Source of the DNA: Mixophyes australis | Taxonomy: Eukaryota > Chordata > Amphibia > Anura > Limnodynastidae | Assembly (NCBI GenBank): GCA_036250195.1 | Contig: JAVHZZ010000003.1 | Location: forward strand, 34,316,335 to 34,380,334 | Direction: 5' to 3' | Length of the DNA stretch: 64,000 bases | Part shown: one piece after another, positions 44,701 through 56,089 of the stretch | Position numbering within the stretch: the first letter of the stretch is position 1 | How the letters are laid out: each line of letters opens with the position of its first letter | Made by a program: the position numbers and the translations under genes | The notes under the pieces: model-generated | Databases searched by the model: none | The model's input: only the letters and a program-made list of their open reading frames with translations | Told to the model about the DNA's origin: nothing

Positions 44701-44917
44701 TTAGTGCTCCACCTGTTTCTTGGATAAGTAAGGTAATTCTAAAGCTAATAAATTAGGAAGAAAGCTAATAAATTAGGAAGAAAACAGTTCCCTGGTAGGC
44801 CGTCCTTAATTCTGCACACAAACCTAATTGTCTTCCTCTTCATCTTAGCCTATTGGCAGTGCAGCCATTGTCTTTGGGTGTATATTACACCCTACACTTA
44901 TAGTTAAATATATAAAG

Positions 44918-45460
44918 AAATGGACAAAGGCAGTTTGGTTTCTGTCTCTCTAGGCCCCCCTTCACTTGTAGAAAATACTAAAAAATTCAGCCGTTATAGA
45001 CTGTACAATATAAATTGAAATGGACAAAGGCAGTTTGGTTTCAGTCTCTATAGACCCCCCCCCCCCCCTGCCCTCCACTTGTAGTTGAATAGAAAAAAAG
45101 CAGCCTGCATAGACTGAACAATATAAAAAATAAATGGACCAAGGTAGTTTGGTGGCTGTCTATGACCCCCCCCCCCCCCCCCGCCCTCCACTTGTAGTTG
45201 AATAGAAAAAAAAGCAGCCTGCATAGACTGAACAATATAAAAAATAAATGCACCAAGATAGTTTGGTGGCTGTCTATGACCCCCCGCCCTCCACTTGTAG
45301 TTGAATAGAAAAAAGCAGCCTGCATAGACTGTAGAATTAGAATATAAAAAGAAATGGACAAAGGCAGTTTGGTATCTGTCTGCATCAGACCCCCTCTCCA
45401 CTAGGAGTAAAATAGAAAACTATTCAGCAGTTATAGAGTCTAGAATATAAATAGAAATTG
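44918..45460. repeat. 100-115-bp tandem repeat, five units
   Basis: Units start near 44918, 45018, 45131, 45246 and 45350 and share 'atggacaaaggcagtttggt', a C run of variable length, 'tccacttgtagttgaatag' and 'cagcctgcatagactg'. C-run length accounts for most of the size variation. Confidence 0.85.
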
Positions 45461-45948
45461 AGAAAGGCAATTTGGTACATGTCTACATCATCCTCATCAA
45501 CATCATCATTAGCGCCCTCGTCGCCTACACAAATCTCCCCCTCATACTCTTCTAATTCCAAAGTGGCATCCTCAATTGGTGTATCACCGGCTACACTCGG
45601 GCTGTTCAGGCACACATCAGCAGAACTGCTGAAAGGGCCCTTGTTTATGGGTACACTAACAGAATGCTCACGATTACACATACCACTGGTGGATGGACTC
45701 TCCACAGGGATTGGTGTCATTTCTGATTCTGAGCATACATTATCCTCTAATGCCTTACTGTTTTCTTGCAGCTCGGCTTTGATGCGTAACAGTAGTTGTG
45801 CACCACTTTTAGACTCCAAATTACTTGGTCTTGCTCGGTCATGAGTGACCGTACAAGAAGAAGGCTCAGTAACATTTTTTGATCTGCCACTAATAGAGAA
45901 AGGCGAAGGCTTCATTCTTTCTTTGCCACTGCGTGTGTAGAAGGGCAT
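45424..45948 (-). CDS. 174-residue hypothetical protein of the hAT-like element
   Basis: A complete minus-strand frame starting 'MPFYTRSGKERMKPSPF'. The N-terminal third is basic (Arg/Lys/Ser), the middle has a short helix-prone stretch ('LLLRIKAELQENSKAL'), and the C-terminal part is very acidic ('LELEEYEGEICVGDEGANDD'), ending in the tandem-repeat array. I recognise no domain. Its place inside a hAT-type element suggests an accessory exon or the N-terminal exon of a transposase gene, but no BED finger or catalytic domain follows. It may be non-functional. Confidence 0.4.
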   Translation of the reverse strand: MPFYTRSGKERMKPSPFSISGRSKNVTEPSSCTVTHDRARPSNLESKSGAQLLLRIKAELQENSKALEDNVCSESEMTPIPVESPSTSGMCNREHSVSVPINKGPFSSSADVCLNSPSVAGDTPIEDATLELEEYEGEICVGDEGANDDVDEDDVDMYQIAFLNFYLYSRLYNC

Positions 45949-46090
45949 GTTGGCAATTTCTTTTTTTATCGGCAGTTAACTTTTCCTCAGTTACACTTCT
46001 TTTTTGCATCAACACAGTAAAAAAAAATTTGGTGTGTTTTTTTCCCTGATTTCAAAAGACTATTGTCGAATCTAAATCAGATTGTTCACC

Positions 46091-46501
46091 TGTAAGTGTC
46101 AGTTTATCAGTTATGAGCTCATCAGCTTGAGAGAATTAAATACACTGCATGCTTTGAGTGTACAATAAACTCTGCTTTATTAGTTACAAGTCCCTATCTA
46201 TATAGCAAAAATCACGTATTACAGAAAAATACGCCCCAAAAGGTTTTAACCACTCATGTTCCCTTCACACAGATGTTAATACAGTCTCTCATTATCAGAC
46301 AGGAAAACTCCAGAGGAGGGGGGGTTGCTTATCTCCTGTCTGGTATGTCCAAGGTTATAAGCATAGCCTTGCAAATAATGAATTACTCCTACAAAACAGG
46401 TGCATCTAATTGTATTTAAGCTATAACAGAACAAAATGGCTATAAGGCAACAAGATGGCGTCAGCTTAGCAAAATTACATTTCTCACTATGTACTTTTAC
46501 A
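46091..46501 (-). mobile_element. Retroviral-type solo LTR inside the hAT-like element
   Basis: On the minus strand it begins TGTAAAAGTACATAG and ends ACACTTACA, 411 bp, with AATAAA about 80 bases before the end and the usual pyrimidine/purine balance of a class I LTR. I see no matching target duplication, so insertion followed by flank decay is inferred. It separates a short coding start (46502-46599) from the rest of the element. It is not the same family as the LTRs at 6451 and 47840. Confidence 0.6.
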
Positions 46502-46599
46502 TAGGCTTTACCAGATGACATACTGGGAACACTACCATCAGGACTAGTGCCAGCACCTGCTTGCTGATTCTGCTCATATGTGGACTGCTTTGAATCCAT
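46502..46599 (-). pseudogene. Short coding start cut off by the LTR
   Basis: On the minus strand an ATG at 46599 opens 'MDSKQSTYEQNQQAGAGTSP' and continues to a 'tctggtaaagc' near 46505, where a splice donor or the LTR junction ends it. It may be the first exon of the hAT-like element's gene. Function unknown. Confidence 0.35.
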
Positions 46600-46860
46600 C
46601 TTAATGAGCCCAAAGCACTTGTAGTGGAAAGCATTGTATTAGATAGATACCGCTGACAAACATGACTTTTTTTGACAGCCAGAAAAAATAGTGTAAAACA
46701 CTGGGGAATATTGGACACCCCAAAGCACTTGTAGTGCAAACATTTTTTAGAAATACTGCTGACAAATATGACTTTTGACAGCCAGAAAAATTAGTCTAAA
46801 ACACTGGGGAATATGGGACACCCCAAAGCACTTGTAGTGCAAAAAATAAAAAAAAAACCC
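46600..46860. repeat. About 115-bp tandem repeat, two and a half units
   Basis: Units share 'ccccaaagcacttgtagtg', 'tgacagccagaaaaa' and 'aaaacactggggaatat'. They lie upstream of the short coding start in its direction. Confidence 0.8.
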
Positions 46861-47239
46861 TCCTCTATACTCCTCTCTTCCTGCTCTAACAATTGCTAAT
46901 AGAATTGGTATTAATAATAATAAAATTGTATAGAATAGAATTTAAACAATAATGTGTACAATTATTGCTCTGTCCCTGCGCTAATACAGCCTGTGACCTA
47001 ACCCTGCTCTCTCCCTCTGTCACATGGCGATGGATTGCTGTGTAGACTGGTATTTATGCTTTTCAAATCTCACGAGATCCGAGCTCAGAAATACGAATAC
47101 GTCACGATGATGTTTTGTCTCGATTTCGATTCCGAATGGGCGGGAGAGTGACGAGCGTGCTCGGCTCGGTACTCAGATAGGCCAAATTCGGATGGATTCG
47201 GATCTCAGGGAACCGAGCCCGCCCATCTCTAATTATTAC

Positions 47240-47591
47240 ACAGCAACGCAATTCACAATAACTAAATAAGTAAATATACCTACTATACCTATATATATAT
47301 TACTATTCATGTTACATATATTGTGGTGGGAAACATGTGGTACTGCTCTATGACAATCCTGTGACATCTGAAAACCATTGTAGACGACTGGTTCTTGTAA
47401 ATTAGGTGTTGTTATTCCTATGAAAAACAGGCAACTCTGATAGAGGGGACAAAATTATTTAATTTACACAATGTTTATGGAGTTGCTAAAATAACCAGGT
47501 TTACACAACAGTGTTGTAGCTGATAATAGTAATGTAGGTAAATGACCAGACTTAGTCAACATTGATTTAAGTGACAAAATAAGCAGACATA
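47240..47591. repeat. Degenerate minisatellite monomers
   Basis: From about 47455 words such as 'aaataaccaggtttacacaa' and 'gtaatgtaggta' resemble the 37-bp units downstream, so the array once extended leftward and has decayed. Confidence 0.4.
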
Positions 47592-47766
47592 GGGCTAGAT
47601 TTACTAATCTGCGGGTTTGAAAAAGGGAGGATGTTGCCTATAGCAACCAATCAGTTTCTAGCTTTCATTTATTTAGTACCTTCTACAAAATGACAGATAG
47701 AATCTGATTGGTTGCCATAGGCAACATCCCCACTTTCTCAAACCCACAGCTTAGTAAATCTAGCCC
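47592..47766. mobile_element. PIF/Harbinger-like foldback MITE, copy 2
   Basis: 175 bp, beginning GGGCTAGATTTACTAA and ending CTTAGTAAATCTAGCCC, flanked by ATA on both sides (47589-47591 and 47767-47769). It sits within the decayed part of the minisatellite. Confidence 0.8.
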
Positions 47767-47769
47767 ATA

Positions 47770-48447
47770 GACTCTAATGTAGGGGATAAAGTAACCAGGC
47801 TATGACAACTGTGATGTAGGTGATAAAGTAACCAGGCTATATTAAAGTAATTCTATCGTTTTAAAATAAGCATTGCCCAATCAATTGTATGTGTTTCCAA
47901 AGCACAAAGTTATTTATTTTTAGCAGATGTAAATAGTCAACAATTCAATACATTATTATATCATAATAAAGTACAGTACAGAACAGCCAATACCAAAAGT
48001 TACATACATACATACCGCTGCAATCGCTGCGCTTCCATGGGTCCCAATGGAACAGTGTATCTGTTAGATAACTGTGGTCAGAGTAGACTGAGAGCCAAAA
48101 AAAAGCGCAGCTATATTATATACAGTACAGTGTTACACTTGAACAATAGAGATGACGTAGATTGTTTCTATAGGTCCAGACGTTGGGTGGGTCCAAGCCA
48201 GACAGGTAATAGGTTGATTCAATCTAAGGAATCCAAAGGAGGGGGTCTTCTCTCCAGGGGGTCTGCTCCTTTCATAGCCAGTATCATACAAAGGTTTACT
48301 CTCTAATATCAATAACTAAAGTATGCAATGTGCGATCTCTTCGCCGACTGCACCGGACAGCTGCTGATGATTAGGGCTTCAATATGATATCAGGCATGAC
48401 ACCTTTCCTATAACCTAAACCTTTAATAACACTACACTGTACATATA

Positions 48448-48506
<59 letters not shown>

Positions 48507-50125
48507 TATAGATATATATATCTATATATATCTATATATATATATAGACTAATAATAAACCGAATTCTATCTGCTCCTGAATTACAGTGTAACAGAACCA
48601 ATATGAAATTATATAAATAACTAACTGTTGTAATGCGAGTGTGTGCGTATTTTACCGTGCGATCGTATCACGCCACGTAACACGTGGCGTACGCTTCGCT
48701 ATACGCACGGCAAACCAATATTAAACCAATATACTTTCGTTCATCCAATTATACGACTTCAACAGCTATGACAACTGTGATGTAGGCGATAAAGTAACCA
48801 GACTATGACAACTGTGATGTAGGTGATAAAGTAACCAGGCTATGACAACTGTGATATAGGTGATAAAGTAACCAGACTATGACAACTGTGATGTAGGTGA
48901 TAAAGTAACCAGACTATGACAACTGTGATGTAGGTGATACAGTAACCAGGCTATGACAACTGTGATGTAGGTGATAAAGTAACCAGGCTATGACAACTGT
49001 GATATAGGTGATAAAGTAACCAGACTATGACAACTGTGATATAGGTGATAAAGTAACCAGACTATGACAACTGTGATGTAGGTGATAAAGTAACCAGGCT
49101 ATGACAACTGTGATGTAGGTGATAAAGTAACCAGGCTATGACAACTGTGATGTAGGTGATAAAGTAACCAGACTATGACAAATGTGATGTAGGTGATAAA
49201 GTAACCAGACTATGACAACTGTGATGTAGGTGATAAAGTAACCAGGCTATGACAACTGTGATGTAGGTGATAAAGTAACCAGACTATGACAAATGTGATG
49301 TAGGTGATAAAGTAACCAGGCTATGACAACTGTGATGTAGGTGATAAAGTAACCAGGCTATGACAACTGTGATGTAGGTGATAAAGTAACCAGACTATGA
49401 CAACTGTGATGTAGGTGATAAAGTAACCAGACTATGACAACTGTGATGTAGGTGATAAAGTAACCAGACTATGACAACTGTGATGTAGGTGATAAAGTAA
49501 CCAGGCTATGACAACTGTGATGTAGGTGATAAATTAACCAGACTATGACAACTGTGATATAGGTGATAAAGTAACCAGGCTATGACAACTGTGATGTAGG
49601 TGATACAGTAACCAGGCTATGACAACTGTGATGTAGGTGATAAAGTAACCAGACTATGACAACTGTGATGTAGGTGATAAAGTAACCAGGCTATGACAAC
49701 TGTGATGTAGGTGATAAAGTAACCAGGCTATGACAACTGTGATGTAGGTGATACAGTAACCAGACTATGACAACTGTGATATAGGTGATAAAGTAACCAG
49801 GCTATGACAACTGTGATGTAGGTGATAAAGTAACCAGACTATGACAACTGTGATGTAGGTGATAAAGTAACCAGACTATGACAACTGTGATATAGGTGAT
49901 AAAGTAACCAGGCTATGACAACTGTGATGTAGGTGATAAAGTAACCAGGCTATGACAACTGTGATGTAGGTGATAAAGTAACCAGGCTATGACAACTGTG
50001 ATGTAGGTGATAAAGTAACCAGGCTATGACAACTGTGATGTAGGTGATAAAGTAACCAGACTATGACAACTGTGATGTAGGTGATAAAGTAACCAGACTA
50101 TGACAACTGTGATGTAGATGATACC
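47770..50125. repeat. 37-bp minisatellite with LTR insertion
   Basis: The unit is 'ctatgacaactgtgatgtag' then 'gtgataaagtaaccagg'. Two units precede the solo LTR and about 36 follow it. Two positions are polymorphic between units (ccagGc or ccagAc; gtgatG or gtgatA), with rarer 'gatacag' and 'caaatg' variants. The unit has stops, so no long frames arise. Confidence 0.95.
47840..48764 (-). mobile_element. Solo LTR of the 6.45-kb retrovirus family
   Basis: 925 bp with the same ends as the provirus LTRs (plus-strand TATTAAAG...CTTCAACA). The minisatellite unit is interrupted at 'ccaggcta', and the 4-bp GCTA is repeated after the LTR (47836-47839 and 48765-48768). It is longer than the proviral LTRs mainly because of an expanded TA region (48453-48545). 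Recombination between two LTRs has removed the interior. Confidence 0.85.
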
Positions 50126-50302
50126 CCTGCATTGTCTAACGACTCTGCCCATGCAGTAAGTCTCGGGGTCAGAACCCAGAATTGTAAATGAAATAAAGTC
50201 AATGCTGTGATAGCCTCCTATCGGATGTGCTATCCTGGCATGTCTATTTTGATAAATGGCTTTATCGCTGCAAAAAGCGGCAATAAGGTGGTAGTATGTT
50301 GG

Positions 50303-50613
50303 GCAATATGGTGACTTAGTTGTTAGCACTTCTGCCTCAAAGTGGTGGGGTCAAGTGTTCAATTCCTGACCATGGTCTTATGTGTGAGGAGTTTGTATGT
50401 TCTCCCTGTGTTTGCGTGTCTTTCCACCGGGTGCTCTGGTTTCCTCCCACACTCCAAAAACATACTGGTAGGTTAATTGGCTGCTATTAAAGTGACCTTA
50501 GTCTCTCTTGGTGTATGTTAGGGAATTTAAACTGTAAACTATAGTGGGGCAGGGACTGATGTGAATGAGTTTTCTGTGGAATTAGTGGGGCTATATAAAT
50601 AGCTGATGATGTT
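50303..50613 (+). mobile_element. tRNA-derived SINE with L2-like tail, copy 4
   Basis: The head has 'tggtgacttagttgttagca' (A box mutated) and a B-box-like GTTCAATTC. The tail is complete to 'ctatataaatagctgatgat'. Several deletions, including part of 'acagcgctg', show that it is older than the 4508 copy. Confidence 0.75.
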
Positions 50614-51240
50614 TATCAACAAAAAATGTTGCTCAAGTTTTGTTATAGAAATGCTGTAACTTATTACATAAAGCAAGTGTTAAAGGCAATACCTCTCCAA
50701 CAGATTCTGTCAAACTTTCAGAGGAAGCCCCTCTTGAGAACAAACGGATGGCTTCACAATGGCAGGAAATAGCTTCCAACAGTGGTGAAATCAATTAAAA
50801 CAAAGTCAAAATCCATAGGGATAATATTTTTCAGCATGACACAATTTAAAGGGACAGTGATTGGTGAGACAATACTCACATATAACTGAGGAATGTACAA
50901 GACTAGGCACTGACAATTGGAAGCAATGAGACCAAAGAGGATGCAAAGCTTAGGAATGCATGTTACTTATAAATAGTGGGCAGGAAGAGGCTTCCAGCCC
51001 CTATCCTAACTATTAAAGTAAAATAATAAAATATAACTTGCTTTGTAAAATAAAATAATTATACTTTGGGACTGTTTTCATTTAAAGAACAGACACAGTT
51101 TTGCTTCTTTTAATTTTATTTGCTGTTTTATTTACTATATATTTATTTATATTTAATGTATTCATGCAATAGCAACAGTGACATCTACAGGTTACATTAC
51201 GGTACTACATAAGATAAAGTTACATTCGTAAAAGGAAAAG
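50614..51240. other. No feature recognised
   Basis: AT-rich spacer. Nothing recognised. Confidence 0.4.
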
Positions 51241-51760
51241 TATATTTACTAAGCGGTACTTCTCGGTGCTTTGCTGCCTTTTTTTAAAATGACAATTTTA
51301 TTAAAGACAAAGTGCATCTGGTTTTGTCTTTAATAATACTGCTGTTTTAAAAAAAAATGACAGCAAAGCGCCAAGAAGCTGCGGTTTGGTGGAACTGCTG
51401 CTTAGTAAATATACCGAAGGTGTTTCCAACAACAACCAACCAGATTCTATCTATTAATTTCTAGAATGTACAAGATAAATGATATTGGTTGAATCTGATT
51501 GGTAGCTCTGGGCAACACCTTCACTTTTCCTTTTTTTTTTTAAATGCTTGATAAATCGAGCCCCTGGTGCTTAAAGTAAAGACACTGGGGGCTAGATTTA
51601 CTAAGCTGCAGGTTTGAAAAAGTGGGGATGTTGCCTATAGCAACCAATTAGATTCTAACTTTCATTTATTTAGTACCTTCTACAAAATGACAGCTAGAAT
51701 CTGAATGGTTGCTATAGGCAACATCACCACTTTTTCAAACCCACAGCTTAGTAAATATAC
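51241..51760. mobile_element. Stack of three foldback MITEs
   Basis: 51241-51416 is a palindrome with arms 'tatatttactaagc...ttgctg' and its complement. 51417-51565 is a second, weaker foldback with 'accaaccagattcta' and its inverse. 51589-51760 is a PIF/Harbinger-like copy beginning GGGCTAGATTTACTAAGC. All share the TTTACTAAG/CTTAGTAAA end motif, so they are related families sitting end to end. Confidence 0.65.
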
Positions 51761-51761
51761 T

Positions 51762-53180
51762 TCCTGGGCTTCTTTCATCTTCGAATGCAACCTGCAAGCA
51801 AGTTGTATTTTTTTAAAATAAGCACAGATTTGAGCATATGTGTGCCCCTATTCAAATCCAAGTTTCCATTTGAATCTGGGAATAAGTACGCTGTGCCTAA
51901 ACAGTACTTGTCGTATGTTAGCAGACAGAAATATGTTCAATATAAAGTTCTTTTGGAACGCATAGAAAACAAGAAAAATTATAAAAGACAGTAGCAACTC
52001 ATAATACTATAATCATTTCTTACATTAAGTACATAAATCAGGATGAACTTAATGCATACTGTACATACAATGGGCTGTTATAGTTTTTCTTAGTTGCATA
52101 CACATGTTCTGTGCTCTCTAGTGTCACGCATATGTGTTGTTTTTAATAAAAGATTATGCCATGCCAGTCATCACTGCCAGTCGGCACTTACACCTGTCCT
52201 TTAGCTGGCACAAATAATACACCTAAAAAATTAGAGATGTTCAGGCTCGATTCCCCGAGAACCAAACACACCCAAACTTAGCAGTTCCAAATCTCTGTAC
52301 TTTCGCATTCCCTTGGATTGAAAACGAGGCAAAACGTCATTGTTATGTCGTCGGATCTCGTGAGTTTTGGATTCTATATGTACCACACTCCATGACGATC
52401 CAGCGCTATTTCACAGAGGGACACAGCAGAGGTAGCACAGTTCTTGGCAGTCTCTAGTGCAGTTGGGCAGCGTCATAGGTAGAACAGAAAGAGGAGGGCT
52501 AGCAGTGTTCTTCAAAGTCTCCAGTGACATTCAGGAGAGCTCCATTGCTCCATTGCTAATTTTCATTGATGAAATAGATATAATTGGTCTGGCAGGCTTG
52601 GCCTTCTAAATCTGCAGTCACATTGTACTGTGTTATATAGGTAGCACACAAAGAGGAGAGCTCCATTGCTAATTGTCATTGCTGAAATACAAATAATAGG
52701 TCTGGCAGGCTTGGTCTTCTAAAATGCAGTCTTTGTTTGAAAGTGTATGAAAATAATATTGTGACCTGTGAGGTGGTCAAAATTGACTGCAAATGACTTG
52801 AAATTAGTGTTATTAAGGTTAATAATAATGTAGGGGGGAAAAAAACAAAAATATGTGATTTTAGCAAAAAAATAGGGATTTAAGAAAAATATCGGGATCC
52901 AAAGTTAATCCAGATCCAAAACCAAAACACTGGTCATCTCTATAAAAAAAAACACACATTTAAGAGAAACCAGACCTTGAATTGTCCGCATCTACATTTG
53001 ACACTCCCTAGGTACACACCGCCTACATTCATACACTCCTTCCCTCCCCCTTTTCAAGTCATAGGCAGCAGTAAGTGTTATTTGTGACATGAATCAGTCT
53101 ATTTCGGAACGTGCGCGGCTATTTCACGCAAGATGCGGCACACAAAGGGACTTCTGTCCGAAGATGAATCAGGCCCAATG
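51762..53180. repeat. Repeat B, copy 2, split by a hAT element
   Basis: The left part is 51762-52231, and the right part 52951-53180 continues the same alignment to copy 1. The outer ends 'gggcttctttcatcttcg' and 'cgaagatgaatcaggccc' are inverted complements with a few mismatches. A small terminal-inverted-repeat DNA element is the best reading. Confidence 0.55.
52232..52942 (+). mobile_element. Short hAT-like element of the TAGAGATG family
   Basis: 711 bp. It begins TAGAGATGTTCAGGCTCG and ends ACTGGTCATCTCTA. The flanks TAAAAAAT and TAAAAAAA match at seven of eight positions. Its ends equal those of the 44399 element in inverse order, so it is an internally deleted relative. Inside are two copies of a roughly 120-base segment with 'ctccattgctaattttcatt' and 'ggtctggcaggcttgg'. 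Confidence 0.75.
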
Positions 53181-53864
53181 CTCCTAATTATAACATACAT
53201 TAAAATATGTTTTTAAAAATACATTACAAAGGTCAGTTACACTCTATTTAATAACTCATGTTCATAGTCGCGAACATGGCATGTGCCTGGTGTGTGCAGG
53301 TACACCCTAACACACGCCAATTCCTGGCGCTTTTAAGTCATTCTCTTCAAAGAGTCTCCATTCATCTTTCCATATGTTTAAAAACTAAAATAAATGCATT
53401 GATCATTGCCAGGGACATCGCGATTGTAGTCATTCTCACAGAGGAATACAAGTTATAAGGCCATTGTTTGAAATCCTTGACAGCAAGCAGGTGCCCTGCC
53501 CTCTTGTTGGGGAAATACGCTTACATTTCTGCCAAAAATTATGGTAGAGCTGCAGTAAATCTGTGCTGCAGGGAAGGGTGGGGACACAACTGACAGCACA
53601 ATGTCTGAAGAGAGAATGAATTAGAATCGTAACATTGTTGACTTTACTATGTTAACTATTTCATCATAAGCGTTTTATTGGCTTCATCAGATTTATATTT
53701 GGTGATCTGACTTTTTACCCTATTACACATAAATGTCATTTTTCTAATATAATAATTTCCTATTGTAACATTATTTATAAATTCATACAGAATATTTTAA
53801 AGTGTCTCCATTGTCTACACAAAGTGGAGACAGACATTTTCTGGGCAGAAGCAATATTCAGCTA
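53181..53864. other. No feature recognised
   Basis: A 66-codon frame at 53258-53458 has no motif. No repeat ends are visible. Confidence 0.4.
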
Positions 53865-53987
53865 ATCATCATCATTTATTTATATAGCGCCACTGATTCC
53901 GCAGCGCTGTACAGAGAACTCTCTCACATCAGTCCCTGCCCCATTTGGAGCTTACAGTCTAAATTTCCTAACATACACACACATGGA
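53865..53987 (-). mobile_element. SINE/L2-tail fragment, copy 5
   Basis: The complement of the family tail: 'tttatttatatagcgccact', 'cagcgctgtacagagaac', 'gccccatttggagcttacag'. Only the 3' end is present. Confidence 0.75.
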
Positions 53988-56089
53988 CCAGAGTTTCTCT
54001 CTCATGATTGCTTTCTCATTAGTTACATCAGGACTATGCAAACGACTCTCCAAAGTGTCTTTGTGGCCTTTAATTCTCTAAAATACCTACAATTTGGCAC
54101 GCTAACACAGTTAATGCTCTAACCTGAAGTTTCTTTTTCACTATATAGAGTAATGGAAAGTCCTGTGCAGTGTGGTGCTGCCACCTGCTGGTCACTTTAT
54201 TATACAACTGATCTTTCACTGTTACAATGTGAAGGGTATTAAGAACTTTCATTTTTGTTGTGATTTTGACCTCCTTTCCAACTTAACTAGCACTAATTCT
54301 GTGTAGACTGATTAAACACTGCATCCGGTTAAGCACAGTTACTAGCAAAGGATACCAGTCCAGTTGTAAGTTGAATACAGATAATACAAGTTTATCACTA
54401 TACATCTCATTGCTACAATATAGGGATTATGACTTTTGCTGGGTAAAGTCTGATGACTTAATAGGCAGAGAATGAAAAGGTGAAAAATAATTACAAAACA
54501 AGAAGGTCATTGTCACTTATGTTTGTAATTTTGGAAGTTAGCAGTTAAATGTAAAAAATGTGTATGAGATAAGCGCTTTCATTAATAGAACCACTCAGCG
54601 ATACTGTAGACTTGCTACTGCTATCTCCAAGAGTTTGAAATGATTCCCCCTGGTTTCCAGGGGAAACATTCCAGACACCAGCTAGGAAATCATGAATGGA
54701 AACACCAACTGCCTCCATACCAGATTTTGAAACGGTTTCACTCGGTCTCCAAAGGAAACAGTTAAGCAAGTTAGAAACAATAATGCATTAGCCCCGCCCC
54801 CTATTTACCCTACTCACACTGTTAATACATTATTTATTTGCAAACAGTGAGAACATGTGAAGAGAATGTCGTCCAGCTAGTTTACTTAACTCCCTTTTTA
54901 CTACCATTAAATATCAGACTTGCATTTGCCATGTTAGTTCTGCCAGTTTAGCACTGGTTTAGTCACAAAGCATAAGCATATTTCTTGCAGGTGAGGTAGT
55001 TATGGAACTGCAGTAGGCAGCTGCAGGGATATGGATCCAGATAGACTAATAAAGAGCTGGACGCTCAGAACGTATGTAGGAAAAGAAGCAAGTTCTAAAA
55101 GCGTATTTATGTGAATATGTTGAGTCCGACGTATCTTAGCTAAACAACAGCAGCACTTGTGCCAGGCGAACAGGTGTAACTTGTGTGTATGCCAACACCC
55201 CGAGAAAGACGTACAGAGAGCATAGAGATGCGGCTTTGCCGGTGTTAGCAGTAAATGCTATCGTCATATTACCATGTTTGTAAAATATAACAATGTAATG
55301 AAGTGTCATATACATAAGTTTAAAATATTGTGTAGACAATTTTATAAATGCGACTGTAAACACAAACGTCTAACATCAAGTGGGTATCTTCTTTCCTGCA
55401 GAACTTAAAATGCAAATGTCAATTAAGTGATGCAATTAGGCAGCTGCGACTTCATATAATATAATAATATAACGCAAAGCTAATGGAGGAGGAGTGGGTA
55501 TGCAATCAGCCAATCAGAAGCAGTTAGATCCCGCCGCTGCTGCTAGTCATTGCGTATTGTCGCAACAGCTCTCCAGCACCCGCAGGAGATACGGCTCCTG
55601 AAAGACATCCGCGGATACATCCATATATAATTGTGTCACAATTATGTGAGCATTAATGTACATGGACTGTGCTTGCCCATCTGTGTTTTCCAGGTGTAAG
55701 GAGACAAAGTCACAAACACACAAAAGTCGACATAAGGACATATAAGTTTATATTTCTGTCACACATACGCAGTACAGAAATGCAGACTTCTTGCAGCAAA
55801 AACTGACGCAGGCCCAGCTCTAAATAAGCCCCAGTGTGTACAGTAAGGGTTTCACCATTGAGCTACATGGATCAGGAGAGTAGCTAATGAGATGTTTACT
55901 CCTCACTAGTATAGATAGGAAAGGGATTGGGACTAAAGGTTTTATGAATAAAGAATTATTTTCACAATTTGCAGCACTAAGCCTAAAATATACTAACTTA
56001 CATTAAGAATGTACCCTCATCTGTCACCATACTATGCTTGCTATGATTAAGCACGCAACTTAGTAGGTTAAAATGTGACAAGAAGGTTG
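53988..56089. other. No gene recognised; one candidate CTCF site
   Basis: Short frames (54545-54769, 55136-55363, 55547-55741, all minus strand) show no domain. 'agccaatcag' near 55506 would fit a CCAAT box, but no promoter or exon can be tied to it. Confidence 0.4.
54171..54195 (-). promoter_or_regulatory. Candidate CTCF-binding motif
   Basis: On the minus strand it reads GACCAGCAGGTGGCAGCAC, a close fit to the CTCF core. TGCAG lies a few bases away on the plus strand, similar to the upstream CTCF submotif. Same orientation as the site at 38686. Confidence 0.45.

Larger units (their letters stand above)
44399..47231 (-). mobile_element. hAT-like element 'TAGAGATG', 2.8 kb
   Basis: The termini are TAGAGATGC and GCCCATCTCTA. 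The flanks CTTATTAC (44391-44398) and ATTATTAC (47232-47239) agree at seven of eight positions, which suits an aged hAT duplication. A 711-bp relative in the opposite direction lies at 52232: the 'gttttggttttggatctgga' end of one equals the complement of the end of the other. Contents in minus-strand order are a short coding start near 46599, a retroviral LTR insertion, a 174-codon ORF and a 110-bp tandem array. No DDE transposase is visible, so this is probably a partial or non-autonomous copy. Confidence 0.75.

Noticed and set aside
47770..50125. CRISPR-like array of 37-bp units
   Set aside because: The units are contiguous with no spacers and vary at a few positions, so this is a minisatellite in a eukaryotic genome.
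55490..55560. Promoter of a host gene around the 'agccaatcag' CCAAT-like word
   Set aside because: No TATA or CpG island, no exon and no splice sites could be tied to it.
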